Of a DNA stretch of 64,000 nt, positions 1-9,477 are shown piece by piece. This stretch comes from JAXJSP01 sp036310005. Lineage in GTDB: Bacteria; Bacillota; Clostridia; Oscillospirales; Acutalibacteraceae. The DNA lies in contig JAXJSP010000050.1 in assembly GCA_036310005.1 (NCBI GenBank), positions 36,540 through 100,539 of the forward strand. Reading direction: 5' to 3'. The position numbers and the translations under genes are program-made. Numbering within the stretch: position 1 is the first letter of the stretch; the number at the start of each line of letters is the position of its first letter. The notes beneath the pieces are model-generated. The model did no database searches. It saw only the letters and a program-made list of their open reading frames with translations, and had not been told where the DNA came from.

Positions 1-524
1 GTCTGATAACCCTCATTTGCATAAACGCATCCGTAATGATAAGCGTGCGTTAATTTTTCGTGAATTGTGTTTCCGTTAGGTAATTCAATTGCAACATAAC
101 TGTCACGAAGAATTGAAGAAACTTTAATAGTACCTTGTTTGCGGTTTACGGAAATTACCATAACGGTATCGCTTCTGCTTGTGTTGCTCGACGATGCGTC
201 AATACCGAATAAAGCAATATTGACAACACCGCTGTTTTTGTATTTAAAGTTTTCGTTAATACCGAGGTTTGAGTCCGTTTTGTCAATAAGCACTTTTTCC
301 ATGCCGCCGAATACATACCACCAAAGGCCGAGTATCAGGGCAACAACAGTCAAAATAGAAACAATAGAAATTATTACACCTTTTTTCTTTTTCTTCTTCT
401 TTTTGCCTTTTTGCTTATTGTCATTACTTGAAATATCTTCAAAATCATCAGATACAACAATATTTGATTTGTCACCGTTGGCATAGGAATATCTGTTGCC
501 GAAAATATCATTTTTCTTTGACAA
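1..524 (-). CDS. LytR-CpsA-Psr (LCP) family cell-wall ligase, 3' end outside window
   Basis: Only the first 174 codons are in the window. The start is taken as TTG at 524, six bases after GGTGA; no in-frame ATG fits better. The protein begins with a charged cytoplasmic tail including a lysine run, one membrane helix near residues 50-68, then the start of an extracellular LCP domain (VNIALFGIDAS, SDTVMVISVN, SILRDSYV). LCP enzymes transfer undecaprenyl-linked glycopolymers such as teichoic acids or capsule to peptidoglycan. The R-D pair in SILRD is typical of the family. It has its own promoter immediately upstream. The individual family member cannot be told from the visible part. Confidence 0.85.
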   Translation of the reverse strand, partial: MSKKNDIFGNRYSYANGDKSNIVVSDDFEDISSNDNKQKGKKKKKKKKGVIISIVSILTVVALILGLWWYVFGGMEKVLIDKTDSNLGINENFKYKNSGVVNIALFGIDASSSNTSRSDTVMVISVNRKQGTIKVSSILRDSYVAIELPNGNTIHEKLTHAYHYGCVYANEGYQ

Positions 525-565
525 AATTTATCACCGTCCGATTTTATTTTGGTAATACAAATCTT

Positions 566-594
566 ATTATACCATTTTCAACAGTTTTTGTCTA
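566..594 (-). promoter_or_regulatory. Sigma-A promoter for the LCP gene
   Basis: On the minus strand TAGACA is followed by a 17-base spacer and a perfect TATAAT, about 40 bases before the LCP start. The surrounding 525-650 stretch is very AT-rich and holds no gene. Confidence 0.7.
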
Positions 595-650
595 TAAATT
601 TAAACATTTTAAGAAATATGTTTACAATTTAAACATAATATTTTTAAATT

Positions 651-2183
651 TTAACTTTTATTCTTCCAATATCTGTTTTCAAGACTTCTTAACTGTACTG
701 CCTGTAAAACATGTCCCGATTCAATAACTTCCTTGCCTGCCAAATCGGCAATTGTGCGTGATACCTTTAAAATTCTCTCATACGCACGCGCGGACAAATC
801 AAGACTGATAAACGCTTCTTTGATAATCTCCTTTGCATTACTGTCAAGCACACAGTATTTGTTCATAAGTGCGGGAGTCAGCCTCGCGTTGCAGGAAATA
901 TCGGTTCCTTTGTATCTTTCACGCTGAATTTGTCTTGCCGCGTTTACTCTTTGCCTTATGCTCGCACTCGACTCCGACTTTTTAGTGTTGGATAAACTTT
1001 TGTAATCAACAGAAGGTACATCAATGTGCAAATCAATTCTGTCAAGCATAGGTCCCGATACCTTGTTTAAATATCTTGTAACTGCGGCAGGCGAGCAAGT
1101 GCAGGTCTTGCCTTTTTGTCCGTAATACCCGCACGGACACGGATTCATAGCGGCAATAAACATTATGTTGCAGTTGTACGATACCGAGCCCGACGCCCTT
1201 GTTATGTTTACTTTTCCGTCTTCTAAAGGCTGGCGGAGTATTTCGAGCGTCTGTCTTTCAAACTCGGGAAATTCGTCTAAAAATAATATACCGTTATGCG
1301 CAAGCGAAATTTCACCGGGTTTCGGGTATGTACCGCCTCCGCTCATTCCGACAGGCGAAATTGTGTGGTGCGGAGAACGGAAAGGCCGACGGTTTATAAG
1401 CGGTATGTTGCTTGGCATAAGTCCGGCAACGGAATATATCTTTGTCGTTTCAATCTTTTCATCAAAACTCATTTCGGGCAGAATCGAAGGCAAGCGCTTT
1501 GCCAACATTGACTTACCCGAACCGGGAGGGCCGACAAGCAGAACATTATGTCCGCCCGCTGCGGCAATTTCAAGCCCCTTTTTAGCAATAATCTGACCTT
1601 TGACATCGCAAAAATCAAGATACTCGGGCTCTTTGTCAAATTCATAATCACTAACCTCTGCCGGCTTGATTTGTACCTGACCTGTAATAAAACTTAATAA
1701 CTGCATAATGTCTTTAACGGGTATTATTTTAATTCCGCTTACAACAGAACATTCCGCAGCATTCGCAACAGGCACGAAAAAGTGAGTAAAACCCTGCTCC
1801 TTAGCGTGAATTGCCATAGCCAAAGCACCGTTTATGGAACGCAACTCGCCGGTTAAAGATAATTCACCCGCAAAAGCACACTTATCAAGTTTTGCCTTGA
1901 TTTGCCCTGAACACTTTAAAAGTGAAACAAGTATGGGTAAATCATAAACAGGGCCCTCTTTTTTGGTGTCGGCGGGCGCTAAATTTATTGTAATTCTGCT
2001 TACGGGAAAGGAAAAACCGCAGTTTTTAATTGCGGAGCGGACTCTGCCTCTTGATTCTTTGACCGAAGCATCGGGCAAGCCTACAATATCAAACGACGGA
2101 AGTCCGTTAGTTATATCAGCCTCGACTTCAACCGTGTATGCGTTAAGTCCGTATAAGCCCACCGAATAAATTTTTGAAACCAT
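651..2183 (-). CDS. comM: ComM/YifB-type AAA+ ATPase (Mg-chelatase-like)
   Basis: 510-residue protein of the YifB/ComM family: N-terminal ChlI-like fold (about 1-170), AAA+ core with Walker A GPPGSGKSMLAKR, Walker B ILFLDEFPEF, and the C-terminal Mg_chelatase_C domain. In Haemophilus and Vibrio ComM is a helicase promoting branch migration during natural transformation; in Firmicutes the role is less clear. The start is ATG at 2183, which has the excellent site GGAGGGG just upstream; an in-frame ATG at 2240 has none and would overlap the promoter. Length is normal for the family. Confidence 0.93.
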   Translation of the reverse strand: MVSKIYSVGLYGLNAYTVEVEADITNGLPSFDIVGLPDASVKESRGRVRSAIKNCGFSFPVSRITINLAPADTKKEGPVYDLPILVSLLKCSGQIKAKLDKCAFAGELSLTGELRSINGALAMAIHAKEQGFTHFFVPVANAAECSVVSGIKIIPVKDIMQLLSFITGQVQIKPAEVSDYEFDKEPEYLDFCDVKGQIIAKKGLEIAAAGGHNVLLVGPPGSGKSMLAKRLPSILPEMSFDEKIETTKIYSVAGLMPSNIPLINRRPFRSPHHTISPVGMSGGGTYPKPGEISLAHNGILFLDEFPEFERQTLEILRQPLEDGKVNITRASGSVSYNCNIMFIAAMNPCPCGYYGQKGKTCTCSPAAVTRYLNKVSGPMLDRIDLHIDVPSVDYKSLSNTKKSESSASIRQRVNAARQIQRERYKGTDISCNARLTPALMNKYCVLDSNAKEIIKEAFISLDLSARAYERILKVSRTIADLAGKEVIESGHVLQAVQLRSLENRYWKNKS

Positions 2184-2211
2184 ATTTTTCCCCTCCTGAA
2201 ACTTATATTTA

Positions 2212-2240
2212 ATTATACATAAAACGACAGCATTATTCAA
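2212..2240 (-). promoter_or_regulatory. Sigma-A promoter for comM
   Basis: TTGAAT, 17-base spacer, TATAAT on the minus strand. The -35 box ends exactly one base from the stop codon of the upstream 46-residue gene, so comM can be transcribed independently of it. Confidence 0.75.
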
Positions 2241-2381
2241 CTATAAATCGTCAGAGTCCTGAATAGGCTGCTCATATTTGTTTTCAGGCATGCCTGTATA
2301 CATTCCGAGCGGATCGGACTTGCTTGCAGAGGGAATAATCTTTTTGATTTTCTTTTCAATTTTTTTCGATTTTTTATCCAT
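2241..2381 (-). CDS. Small basic-acidic protein, 46 residues, unknown function
   Basis: ATG at 2381 is preceded by a perfect AAGGAGG at nine bases. The product starts with a lysine-rich amphipathic stretch (MDKKSKKIEKKIKKII), continues with SDPLGMYTGMPENKYEQP and ends with an acidic tail (QDSDDL). No membrane segment or cysteine is present. The strong ribosome binding site, the clean charge pattern and tight packing against the comM promoter support a real gene. I do not recognise a characterised family and assign no function. Confidence 0.7.
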   Translation of the reverse strand: MDKKSKKIEKKIKKIIPSASKSDPLGMYTGMPENKYEQPIQDSDDL

Positions 2382-2458
2382 TTAAAATGCCTCCTTTCTT
2401 ATGTGATTATTATTTGCAAACCGCGCTCATAATAATTATTAGATTAAGCCTTGTTTTC

Positions 2459-2487
2459 TTGACAAAATATACATAATATATTAAAAT
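2459..2487 (+). promoter_or_regulatory. Sigma-A promoter for rnjA
   Basis: Perfect TTGACA, 17-base spacer, TAAAAT. It is the first strong promoter of the long plus-strand run that begins with RNase J. Confidence 0.75.
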
Positions 2488-2491
2488 ATAT

Positions 2492-2508
2492 CTATTATGG
2501 GATAATAG
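2492..2508. promoter_or_regulatory. Perfect palindrome at the rnjA transcription start
   Basis: CTATTAT-GGG-ATAATAG, seven-base arms around a GGG centre, beginning five bases after the -10 box. The position over the predicted transcription start is that of a repressor operator or a 5' mRNA hairpin. No cognate regulator is identifiable here. Confidence 0.45.
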
Positions 2509-2562
2509 CGTTATTATATAATTTAATTATACATATTCGAGACTCGAAAAGGAGAGTAATTA

Positions 2563-4398
2563 ATGGCACAAAACAAAAAAGAAAATACAGCAAAAAACAA
2601 CAGTGCTAAAACAAAATCAAATTATACAAAAAAAGTTCAGACAAAAACTCAGACTAAAAGTAAAACACCGAATACTGCCGGTAAGAATACTGTAAAAAAG
2701 GCAAATAATTACCGAAAAAAAACTAAAACAAAGATAAACGAAACCCCCGCTTTGCCCTTAAAGGTCATTTCACTCGGAGGTTTGGAGGAAATAGGTAAAA
2801 ATTTAACCGTTTTCGAATACGGAGAAGACATTATTTTAGTAGACTGCGGTATGTCTTTTCCTGATGAAGATATGCTCGGCATAGATATCGTAATACCTGA
2901 TTTTACTTATATTGTTAAAAACAAGGACAGAGTCAGAGGACTGTTTTTAACTCACGGACACGAGGACCATATAGGCGCAATTCCTTATCTTTTCAAACAG
3001 GATATAAACATTCCGATTTACGGTACACGCCTTACTTTGGGACTCGTTGAAGGCAAGATGAAAGAGCATAATTTAACTTCTGTTAAATATGTGCCCGTAA
3101 CACCGGGCGAGAGAATAAATGCCGGAAGTTTTAATGTTGAGTTTATTCATGTAAACCATTCAATACCCGAAGCAGTCGCTATGGCAATAAGATGTCCCGC
3201 AGGACTCTTTGTTCATACGGGAGACTTTAAAATAGATATGACTCCCATTGACTCGGAACCTATTGATTTAGCGCGCTTTTCACAACTCGGTCAAGAGGGT
3301 GTAACCGCACTTTTTGCAGACTCTACAAATGCGGAAAGAAAAGGTTTTACACCGAGCGAGAGAACTGTCGGAAAAACTTTTTCGGCAATTTTTGAAAACG
3401 CAAAAGATAAAAGAATAGTTGTTGCAACATTTTCTTCCAATATTCACAGAATGCAGCAAATAATTGACGAGGCAGTTAAATGGGGAAGAAAGGTTGCGGT
3501 ATCGGGCAGAAGTATGCTCAATGCAATCGCTGTAGCAGAAGAACTCGGCTGCCTGAAAGTACCGCAGGGAGTAATTATAAGCATTGATATTATCAACCGC
3601 TTTAATGACGAGGACCTTGTGATTATGACAACAGGCTCTCAGGGTGAGCCGATGTCAGCGTTAAGCAGAATGGCATTTTCAGACCACAGAAAAGTCTCTC
3701 TCGGTTCAAACGATTTGGTAATAATTTCAGCAAACCCGATTCCCGGCAACGAAAAATTAGTCTCAAAAGTTATAAACGAACTTATGAAACTCGGCTGTCA
3801 GGTAGTTTATGAAAAAAGTTATGATATCCACGTTTCCGGACATGCTTGTCAGGAAGAACTCAAAACCATAATGAGCCTTGTTAAACCTAAATTCTTTATG
3901 CCGCTTCACGGTGAATACAGACACCTTTATCATAATAAAGAAATCGCGGTTTCAATGGGAATTGATGAAAAAAATGTAATGTTGTCGGAACTCGGTAATG
4001 TAATTGAATTTACAAAAAATTCAATGAAATGCACCGGTACCGTACAGGCGGGTAAACAGTTAGTTGACGGTCTCGGTGTCGGCGATGTTGGAAACATAGT
4101 CTTAAAAGACAGAAAGCACTTAGCGGAAGACGGACTTATTGCAGTCGTTATGACAATAGATTCCGTATCAGGCGATGTTTTAGCGGGCCCCGAAATAGTC
4201 AGCAGAGGCTTTGTGTATGTCAGAGAGTCGGAACAACTTATAGACGAGGCTCGTTCAAGAGTTTATGATGTTTTAATGAATTGTGACTCAAACGACTGGA
4301 ACTTAATAAGAACAAAAGTCAGAGATGAACTCTCAAGATTTATTTATATTAAGACAAGAAGAAATCCGATGATATTGCCTATCATTATGGAAGTTTAA
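2563..4398 (+). CDS. rnjA: Ribonuclease J
   Basis: 611-residue metallo-beta-lactamase/beta-CASP ribonuclease, the main 5'-to-3' exonuclease and endonuclease of Firmicutes RNA decay and rRNA maturation. The zinc motif THGHEDHIG is at about residues 130-138, further ligands lie in the VNHSIPE and HTGDFK segments, and the beta-CASP domain and C-terminal domain follow. The first 65 residues are an unusual Lys/Thr/Asn-rich, probably disordered basic extension absent from the compact B. subtilis enzyme. The start is supported by GGAGAG seven bases upstream. The neighbour gdpP follows after 27 bases. Confidence 0.95.
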   Translation: MAQNKKENTAKNNSAKTKSNYTKKVQTKTQTKSKTPNTAGKNTVKKANNYRKKTKTKINETPALPLKVISLGGLEEIGKNLTVFEYGEDIILVDCGMSFPDEDMLGIDIVIPDFTYIVKNKDRVRGLFLTHGHEDHIGAIPYLFKQDINIPIYGTRLTLGLVEGKMKEHNLTSVKYVPVTPGERINAGSFNVEFIHVNHSIPEAVAMAIRCPAGLFVHTGDFKIDMTPIDSEPIDLARFSQLGQEGVTALFADSTNAERKGFTPSERTVGKTFSAIFENAKDKRIVVATFSSNIHRMQQIIDEAVKWGRKVAVSGRSMLNAIAVAEELGCLKVPQGVIISIDIINRFNDEDLVIMTTGSQGEPMSALSRMAFSDHRKVSLGSNDLVIISANPIPGNEKLVSKVINELMKLGCQVVYEKSYDIHVSGHACQEELKTIMSLVKPKFFMPLHGEYRHLYHNKEIAVSMGIDEKNVMLSELGNVIEFTKNSMKCTGTVQAGKQLVDGLGVGDVGNIVLKDRKHLAEDGLIAVVMTIDSVSGDVLAGPEIVSRGFVYVRESEQLIDEARSRVYDVLMNCDSNDWNLIRTKVRDELSRFIYIKTRRNPMILPIIMEV

Positions 4399-4425
4399 TA
4401 ATATTTGCAAAGGGAGGAAACCCCT

Positions 4426-6384
4426 ATGAAAAAAACAAATTTAATTTACGCAATAATGCTTTATTCAATAGTAATTTTGCTTTTTGCAAACGGTGTCGCA
4501 ACAATGTTGCTTTCAAGCATTGACAGTGTAAAGATTAACACTTTTTATATCGGCATCGGAGAAATTACGCTTTCTTTAATAGCACTTATTGTTGCAATAC
4601 TTTACAGAATAAACAAAAGAAAAAGAAATTATGCCTTGCTTTGCTCCGTAAACGAAAAACTGAAAGCGGAAAGCATTTTTACCGATAATTTAATTATGCC
4701 GATTATGATGTGCAAAGACGGTAAAATTGTCTGGTATAACAATGCATTCCGTACCGCTGTGCTTTTAGGTGAAGATGTAATAGGCGACAGCCTTGTAAGT
4801 ATAATTCCGCAAGGCATTTCGGAACTTACCGCTTCCGAGACAAAAGTGAGTGTTAATAATAAAAACTACCAGGTTTTCATCACTTCTCAAAATGACAGCA
4901 GTATGTTCTATTTTATTGATACAACAGAACTTGACGATGCTAATTTTGAACTTTACATTACAAAACCTGTTGTAGGTTATATAACAATTGATAATTTAGA
5001 CGAACTTTCAAGAGGACTCAAAGACAGCGAAAGAGCAGAAATCAGTTCTGTTATTCAGCATACGGTTGAAATCTGGTCAAACGAATTCAACTGCATTATC
5101 AAAAAGTTAAGCTCAGACAGATTTTTTATGCTCACTGACCGCAGAGGACTTGAGCATTTAAGAGCAAACAAATTTGATATATTAAAAAGAGTAAAAAGCA
5201 TCTCGCTGAGAGAAAACGCAGTCGCAACATTATCAATAGGACTTGGCTATGATGCAGACAGTTTTGAAAAAGATGAAGCCTACGCAAGAGATGCGCTCGA
5301 TATGGCGCTCGGCAGAGGCGGTGACCAGGTTGCAGTTAAAAATTCAAATGACTTTGAATTTTACGGCGGCACTTCCGCTACTACTTCAAAACGCTCAAGA
5401 GTAAGAACAAGAGTCGTAGCAGATGCGCTTGTAAAACTTATAAACGAAAGCGGTAATGTTCTTATTATGGGACATAAAAACGCCGACTTTGACTGTATCG
5501 GTTCCGCATACGGACTTAGCAGAATAGCAGCCTCTTGCGGAAAAAAAGTAAATATTATTGTCAACAGAACAACCTGCCTTTGCAATAATCTGGTAGATTA
5601 TATCTCAAAAGAAGCAAAGGATATATTTGTAAGCCCTGACGATGCAGACGAAATTGTAAATGAGAATACGCTGCTGATTATTACGGATACACACAGGAAA
5701 AACTTTGTTGAAAGTGCGGACATTTATAAAAAATGTCAGAATATAGTAATTATCGACCACCACAGAAAAACAGTTGATTATATTGATAATTCGGTTATTT
5801 TCTACCACGAGCCGTATTCTTCATCCGCAAGCGAGATGGTAACGGAACTTGTGCAAAATATTATTTCAAAAGTCAATAAGGTAGTAGCCGAAGGCTTACT
5901 TGCAGGAATAACTTTGGATACAAAGAATTTTGTATTACATACAAGCAGCCGAACTTTCGAGGCATCGGCATATCTGCGCTCTTGCGGAGCCGACCCGGTT
6001 GTTGTAAAAAATATGTTCCAAAATTCCGTGGAAGTATTTAAACAAAGAGCAGAACTTGTCAAAAAGGCATTTATTTATAAAGGCTGTGCAATTTCATATT
6101 CGGACAAGACAGGCACCGACACAATTGTCGCATGCGCACAGGCGGCGGATGAAATGCTCGGCATTAACGGGGTTAGCGCGTCATTTGTATTTTACGGTAT
6201 CAGCGGAGGAATAAATATTTCGGCGCGTTCGCTCGGCGCAGTAAATGTACAACTTATAATGGAAAGTCTCGGCGGCGGCGGACATCTTACAATGGCTGCT
6301 GCACAGGTAAAAGATGTAACACCCGAACAGGGTTTGGAACTTATTAAAAAAGCAATAGATAACTATATCAGCGAAAATTCATAG
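4426..6384 (+). CDS. gdpP: Cyclic-di-AMP phosphodiesterase GdpP (YybT family)
   Basis: 652-residue membrane protein with the GdpP layout: two N-terminal membrane helices (about 5-65), a PAS-like region, a degenerate GGDEF domain, then a DHH/DHHA1 phosphodiesterase. The DHH motifs are seen as MGHKNADFDCIG, DTHR and IDHHRK, and DHHA1 ends in the glycine-rich ESLGGGGHLTMAA. It hydrolyses c-di-AMP and so affects potassium balance and wall homeostasis. ATG at 4426 sits behind GGGAGG; an in-frame TTG at 4405 lacks a site. It is followed after 17 bases by rplI, as in many Firmicutes. Confidence 0.95.
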   Translation: MKKTNLIYAIMLYSIVILLFANGVATMLLSSIDSVKINTFYIGIGEITLSLIALIVAILYRINKRKRNYALLCSVNEKLKAESIFTDNLIMPIMMCKDGKIVWYNNAFRTAVLLGEDVIGDSLVSIIPQGISELTASETKVSVNNKNYQVFITSQNDSSMFYFIDTTELDDANFELYITKPVVGYITIDNLDELSRGLKDSERAEISSVIQHTVEIWSNEFNCIIKKLSSDRFFMLTDRRGLEHLRANKFDILKRVKSISLRENAVATLSIGLGYDADSFEKDEAYARDALDMALGRGGDQVAVKNSNDFEFYGGTSATTSKRSRVRTRVVADALVKLINESGNVLIMGHKNADFDCIGSAYGLSRIAASCGKKVNIIVNRTTCLCNNLVDYISKEAKDIFVSPDDADEIVNENTLLIITDTHRKNFVESADIYKKCQNIVIIDHHRKTVDYIDNSVIFYHEPYSSSASEMVTELVQNIISKVNKVVAEGLLAGITLDTKNFVLHTSSRTFEASAYLRSCGADPVVVKNMFQNSVEVFKQRAELVKKAFIYKGCAISYSDKTGTDTIVACAQAADEMLGINGVSASFVFYGISGGINISARSLGAVNVQLIMESLGGGGHLTMAAAQVKDVTPEQGLELIKKAIDNYISENS

Positions 6385-6401
6385 AAAGCGAAGTGTATAA
6401 A

Positions 6402-6851
6402 ATGAAAGTTATTTTACTTTGTGATGTTAAAGGACACGGTAAAAAAGGTGAGTTAGTTGAGGCATCTGACGGATATGCGCGCAATTTTCTGTTGCCGAGA
6501 AAATTGGCAATAGAAGCAGACAATCAGAATATGACAGAACTTAAAAACCGTGAAGAAGCAAAAAATTATCACACACTCAAAGCAAAGCAAGCCGCACAAG
6601 AGGCTGCAAAGATGTTAGACGGAAAAACAGTCGAAATAGTTGCCAAAGCCGGCTCTAACGGTAAACTTTTCGGCTCTGTAACTTCAAAGGAAATTTCAGA
6701 GCAGATTAAAAAGAGTTTCAATCTTGATATTGATAAAAAGAAAATTTCAATGCAGGATATCAAATCACAGGGAGAATATACAGCAGAGGTTAAGACTTAT
6801 CAGGGCATAAGCGCTAAAATCAATATTAAAGTAAAAACACAGGAGGGCTAA
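6402..6851 (+). CDS. rplI: 50S ribosomal protein L9
   Basis: 149 residues, exactly the usual length. The N-terminal RNA-binding half carries the L9 signature around VKGHGKKGELVEASDGYARNF, followed by the long connecting helix and the C-terminal domain (GSNGKLFGSVT). ATG at 6402 gives the canonical start MKVILL; a GTG nine bases earlier is in frame but atypical. It lies between gdpP and dnaB, the conserved gdpP-rplI-dnaB order. Confidence 0.97.
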   Translation: MKVILLCDVKGHGKKGELVEASDGYARNFLLPRKLAIEADNQNMTELKNREEAKNYHTLKAKQAAQEAAKMLDGKTVEIVAKAGSNGKLFGSVTSKEISEQIKKSFNLDIDKKKISMQDIKSQGEYTAEVKTYQGISAKINIKVKTQEG

Positions 6852-6854
6852 AAA

Positions 6855-8234
6855 ATGCCCAATAATCAATTTGATACTTTTACTCCTAATCAGGTTCCTT
6901 TCAGTTTAGAAGCAGAGCAGTCTGTACTCGGCTCAATTATTATCGATCCCGAATGTATACATACGGTAATAAGCATTATTAAACCGGACTATTTTTATAT
7001 TCCGCAGCATAAGTCGATTTTTAATGTGCTTTATTCAATGTCTAATCATTCGGACATAATTGATATGGTAACGCTGCTTGAAAATCTGAAAAATGAGGGA
7101 GTGTATGATGAGGCGGGCGGAAAACAGTACATCTCGCGCCTTGTTGACTGCGTTCCTACAAGCGCAAATGTTGCAAGTTATGCAAATATCGTGCGCGATA
7201 AATATTATGCTCGCTGCCTTATCAATGCCGCATCGGGTATTATCAAAGATGTTGAAGAAAGTGCGTCAGATGTAAATACGCTTATTTCTTCGGCAGAGCA
7301 AAGCATATATGAAATCAGACAGGGCAGAGAGGTAACAGGCCTTACTCATATTTCAAGCATTATTATCAATGAAACTTTAGACAGAATAGATAAAATGCAA
7401 GACGAGCAAACTAAAAAAGATTATATCGGAATTCCCACAGGACTCAAAGACCTTGACAAAGTCACAACCGGGCTTAATAAGTCTGACCTTATTATTATCG
7501 GCGCGCGTCCCGGTATGGGTAAAACTTCGTTTGCTTTGAATATTGCAAGGCACGTAGCGGTTAAAGAGAAAAAAACCGTCTGTTTTTTCTCTCTTGAAAT
7601 GAGCAGGGACCAGTTAGCACAAAGACTCTTGTCATCGGACGCTTGCGTTAAAAGTGAAAAAATGAGAACAGGCGACCTTGATGAAAAAGAACTTGAAAGA
7701 ATTATTCAGGCCTCCGATGTGCTCTCAAAAGCAAACCTTTATGTCGATGAAACTTCAAATATCACAGTACCTGAAATCAAAGCAAAGGTGCGCCGATTAC
7801 AGGGCGTAGACTTAGTTGTAATTGACTACTTACAACTTATGCAGTCCGAAAAACGCAGCGAAAACAGAGTTCAGGAAGTAAGTAAACTTACAAGAGATTT
7901 AAAAATTATGGCAAAAGAACTTGCAATTCCGGTTGTAGTCCTTTCACAGTTGCACCGCGGCGGAGAAAGTGCAGACGGAAAAGTTCACAGACCTACTTTG
8001 TCATCACTCAGAGAATCAGGCTCTATTGAGCAGGATGCAGATATTGTCTTGCTCTTATTCAGAGACGGATATAAAAACATTGAAAATGAAAATCCGGCTG
8101 ACAATTCAAACGAGCACGATGCAACCTGCATTGTCGCAAAAAACCGTCACGGTGAAACTGCCGATGTAAAACTCTATTGGGACGGACAGTTCACACGCTT
8201 TACTTCGATTGCAAACGATAAATATGCTCAGTAA
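6855..8234 (+). CDS. dnaB: Replicative DNA helicase DnaB
   Basis: 459-residue RecA-fold hexameric helicase of the replication fork. The N-terminal DnaB domain (PFSLEAEQSVLGSIIID) precedes the ATPase with Walker A GARPGMGKTSFALN, Walker B LVVIDYLQLM and the arginine-finger region (SGSIEQDAD). GGAGGG lies a few bases before the ATG. Its last 11 bases overlap tilS. Confidence 0.97.
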   Translation: MPNNQFDTFTPNQVPFSLEAEQSVLGSIIIDPECIHTVISIIKPDYFYIPQHKSIFNVLYSMSNHSDIIDMVTLLENLKNEGVYDEAGGKQYISRLVDCVPTSANVASYANIVRDKYYARCLINAASGIIKDVEESASDVNTLISSAEQSIYEIRQGREVTGLTHISSIIINETLDRIDKMQDEQTKKDYIGIPTGLKDLDKVTTGLNKSDLIIIGARPGMGKTSFALNIARHVAVKEKKTVCFFSLEMSRDQLAQRLLSSDACVKSEKMRTGDLDEKELERIIQASDVLSKANLYVDETSNITVPEIKAKVRRLQGVDLVVIDYLQLMQSEKRSENRVQEVSKLTRDLKIMAKELAIPVVVLSQLHRGGESADGKVHRPTLSSLRESGSIEQDADIVLLLFRDGYKNIENENPADNSNEHDATCIVAKNRHGETADVKLYWDGQFTRFTSIANDKYAQ

Positions 8235-9477
8235 AATTTTAAAAGCGGTAAATGACTATAACCTTATTGAAAAAGGCGATAATATTTGTGTTGCGCTCTC
8301 GGGCGGAGCCGATTCCGTCGCACTTTTAAAAGGTCTCATTCAGCTAAAACAGACTCTTTTAATCAATCAGATTACAGCAGTCCATATTAACCACTGTTTA
8401 AGAGGGCGCGAATCTGATAACGACGAGCAGTTTTGCGTTAATCTTTGTAATGGGATGAACATTCCCATTACTGTAAAACGGGTGGATGTGTCAAAAATGA
8501 AAGGCTCTGTTGAACTCAATGCCCGCGTTGTACGGTATCAGGTATTCGATGAAATTATAAGTGAGGGTTTTAAAATAGCAACCGCACATACAAAAAGCGA
8601 TAATCTCGAAACAGTAATATTTAATATGGCAAGAGGCAGCAGTATTTCAGGTCTTTGCGGCATACCGCCAAAGCGTGATAATTATATAAGGCCCCTGATT
8701 TATTGCGGCAAAGAGGAAACCGAGCAGTTTGCGGAAAACTTTGTTGTTGATCTGAGCAATTTAAGTGATGAATATAACAGAAATCATATCCGCCACAATA
8801 TTGTGCCGAGTTTAAAAAAAATAAATTCTCAGGTTGAAAATTCCGTTTTGAATATGAGCAACAGTTTAAGAGAAATTGATGCTTTTTTAAATCAGAGTGC
8901 AGAAAATCAGATTGAAAAGATTAAAACACACAACGGGTATGACACAGAAAAAATCAAATCTATGCCGACAGCCCTCGCTAAAAGAGTGCTTTTGATAATT
9001 TCAAAAAACGAAATCAATGTAAATCTTGACAGTTTTCATTTGAATTCGCTTTACGCATCACTTTTCAACGGTGCAAGACTTCAGCTGAATAATAATTGCT
9101 TTGCAAACATCTGCAAAGGAAAATTAACATTTGAGAACGCCAAAAACTTTAAATTCTTTAAAATTGAATTAGAAAAGACACAAGAAGTTAATAATTTGTT
9201 GATAAATTGCACCGCCGACTGTGATAAAATAACAGGTGAGGTAATAATTCGTACAAGACAGCCGGGAGACAGAATTAAATTAAAAGGCAGGCCCGAAAAA
9301 ACGCTTAAAAAACTTTTTAATGAAATTGCACTCCCTTTGTCACAGCGTGATAACCTACCGGTACTTGCAGACGGTAAAGGAGTAATATTCGTTCCGTTTG
9401 TCGGCGTAGCCGAGCGGGTAGCGGTAGATAAAAACAGTAAAAATTTATTGAAAGCGACGGTAGTTGAAAATGAATGA
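8224..9477 (+). CDS. tilS: tRNA(Ile)-lysidine synthetase
   Basis: 417 residues. The PP-loop motif ALSGGADSVALL (about 24-35) and the TilS-specific GRESDNDEQF region identify the enzyme that converts C34 of the AUA-reading tRNA-Ile to lysidine. The C-terminal tRNA-binding domain contains IRTRQPGDRI. The start is taken as ATG at 8224, inside the end of dnaB (11-base overlap), suggesting translational coupling. Its stop overlaps the start of hpt, keeping the widespread tilS-hpt-ftsH order. Confidence 0.95.
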   Translation: MLSKILKAVNDYNLIEKGDNICVALSGGADSVALLKGLIQLKQTLLINQITAVHINHCLRGRESDNDEQFCVNLCNGMNIPITVKRVDVSKMKGSVELNARVVRYQVFDEIISEGFKIATAHTKSDNLETVIFNMARGSSISGLCGIPPKRDNYIRPLIYCGKEETEQFAENFVVDLSNLSDEYNRNHIRHNIVPSLKKINSQVENSVLNMSNSLREIDAFLNQSAENQIEKIKTHNGYDTEKIKSMPTALAKRVLLIISKNEINVNLDSFHLNSLYASLFNGARLQLNNNCFANICKGKLTFENAKNFKFFKIELEKTQEVNNLLINCTADCDKITGEVIIRTRQPGDRIKLKGRPEKTLKKLFNEIALPLSQRDNLPVLADGKGVIFVPFVGVAERVAVDKNSKNLLKATVVENE

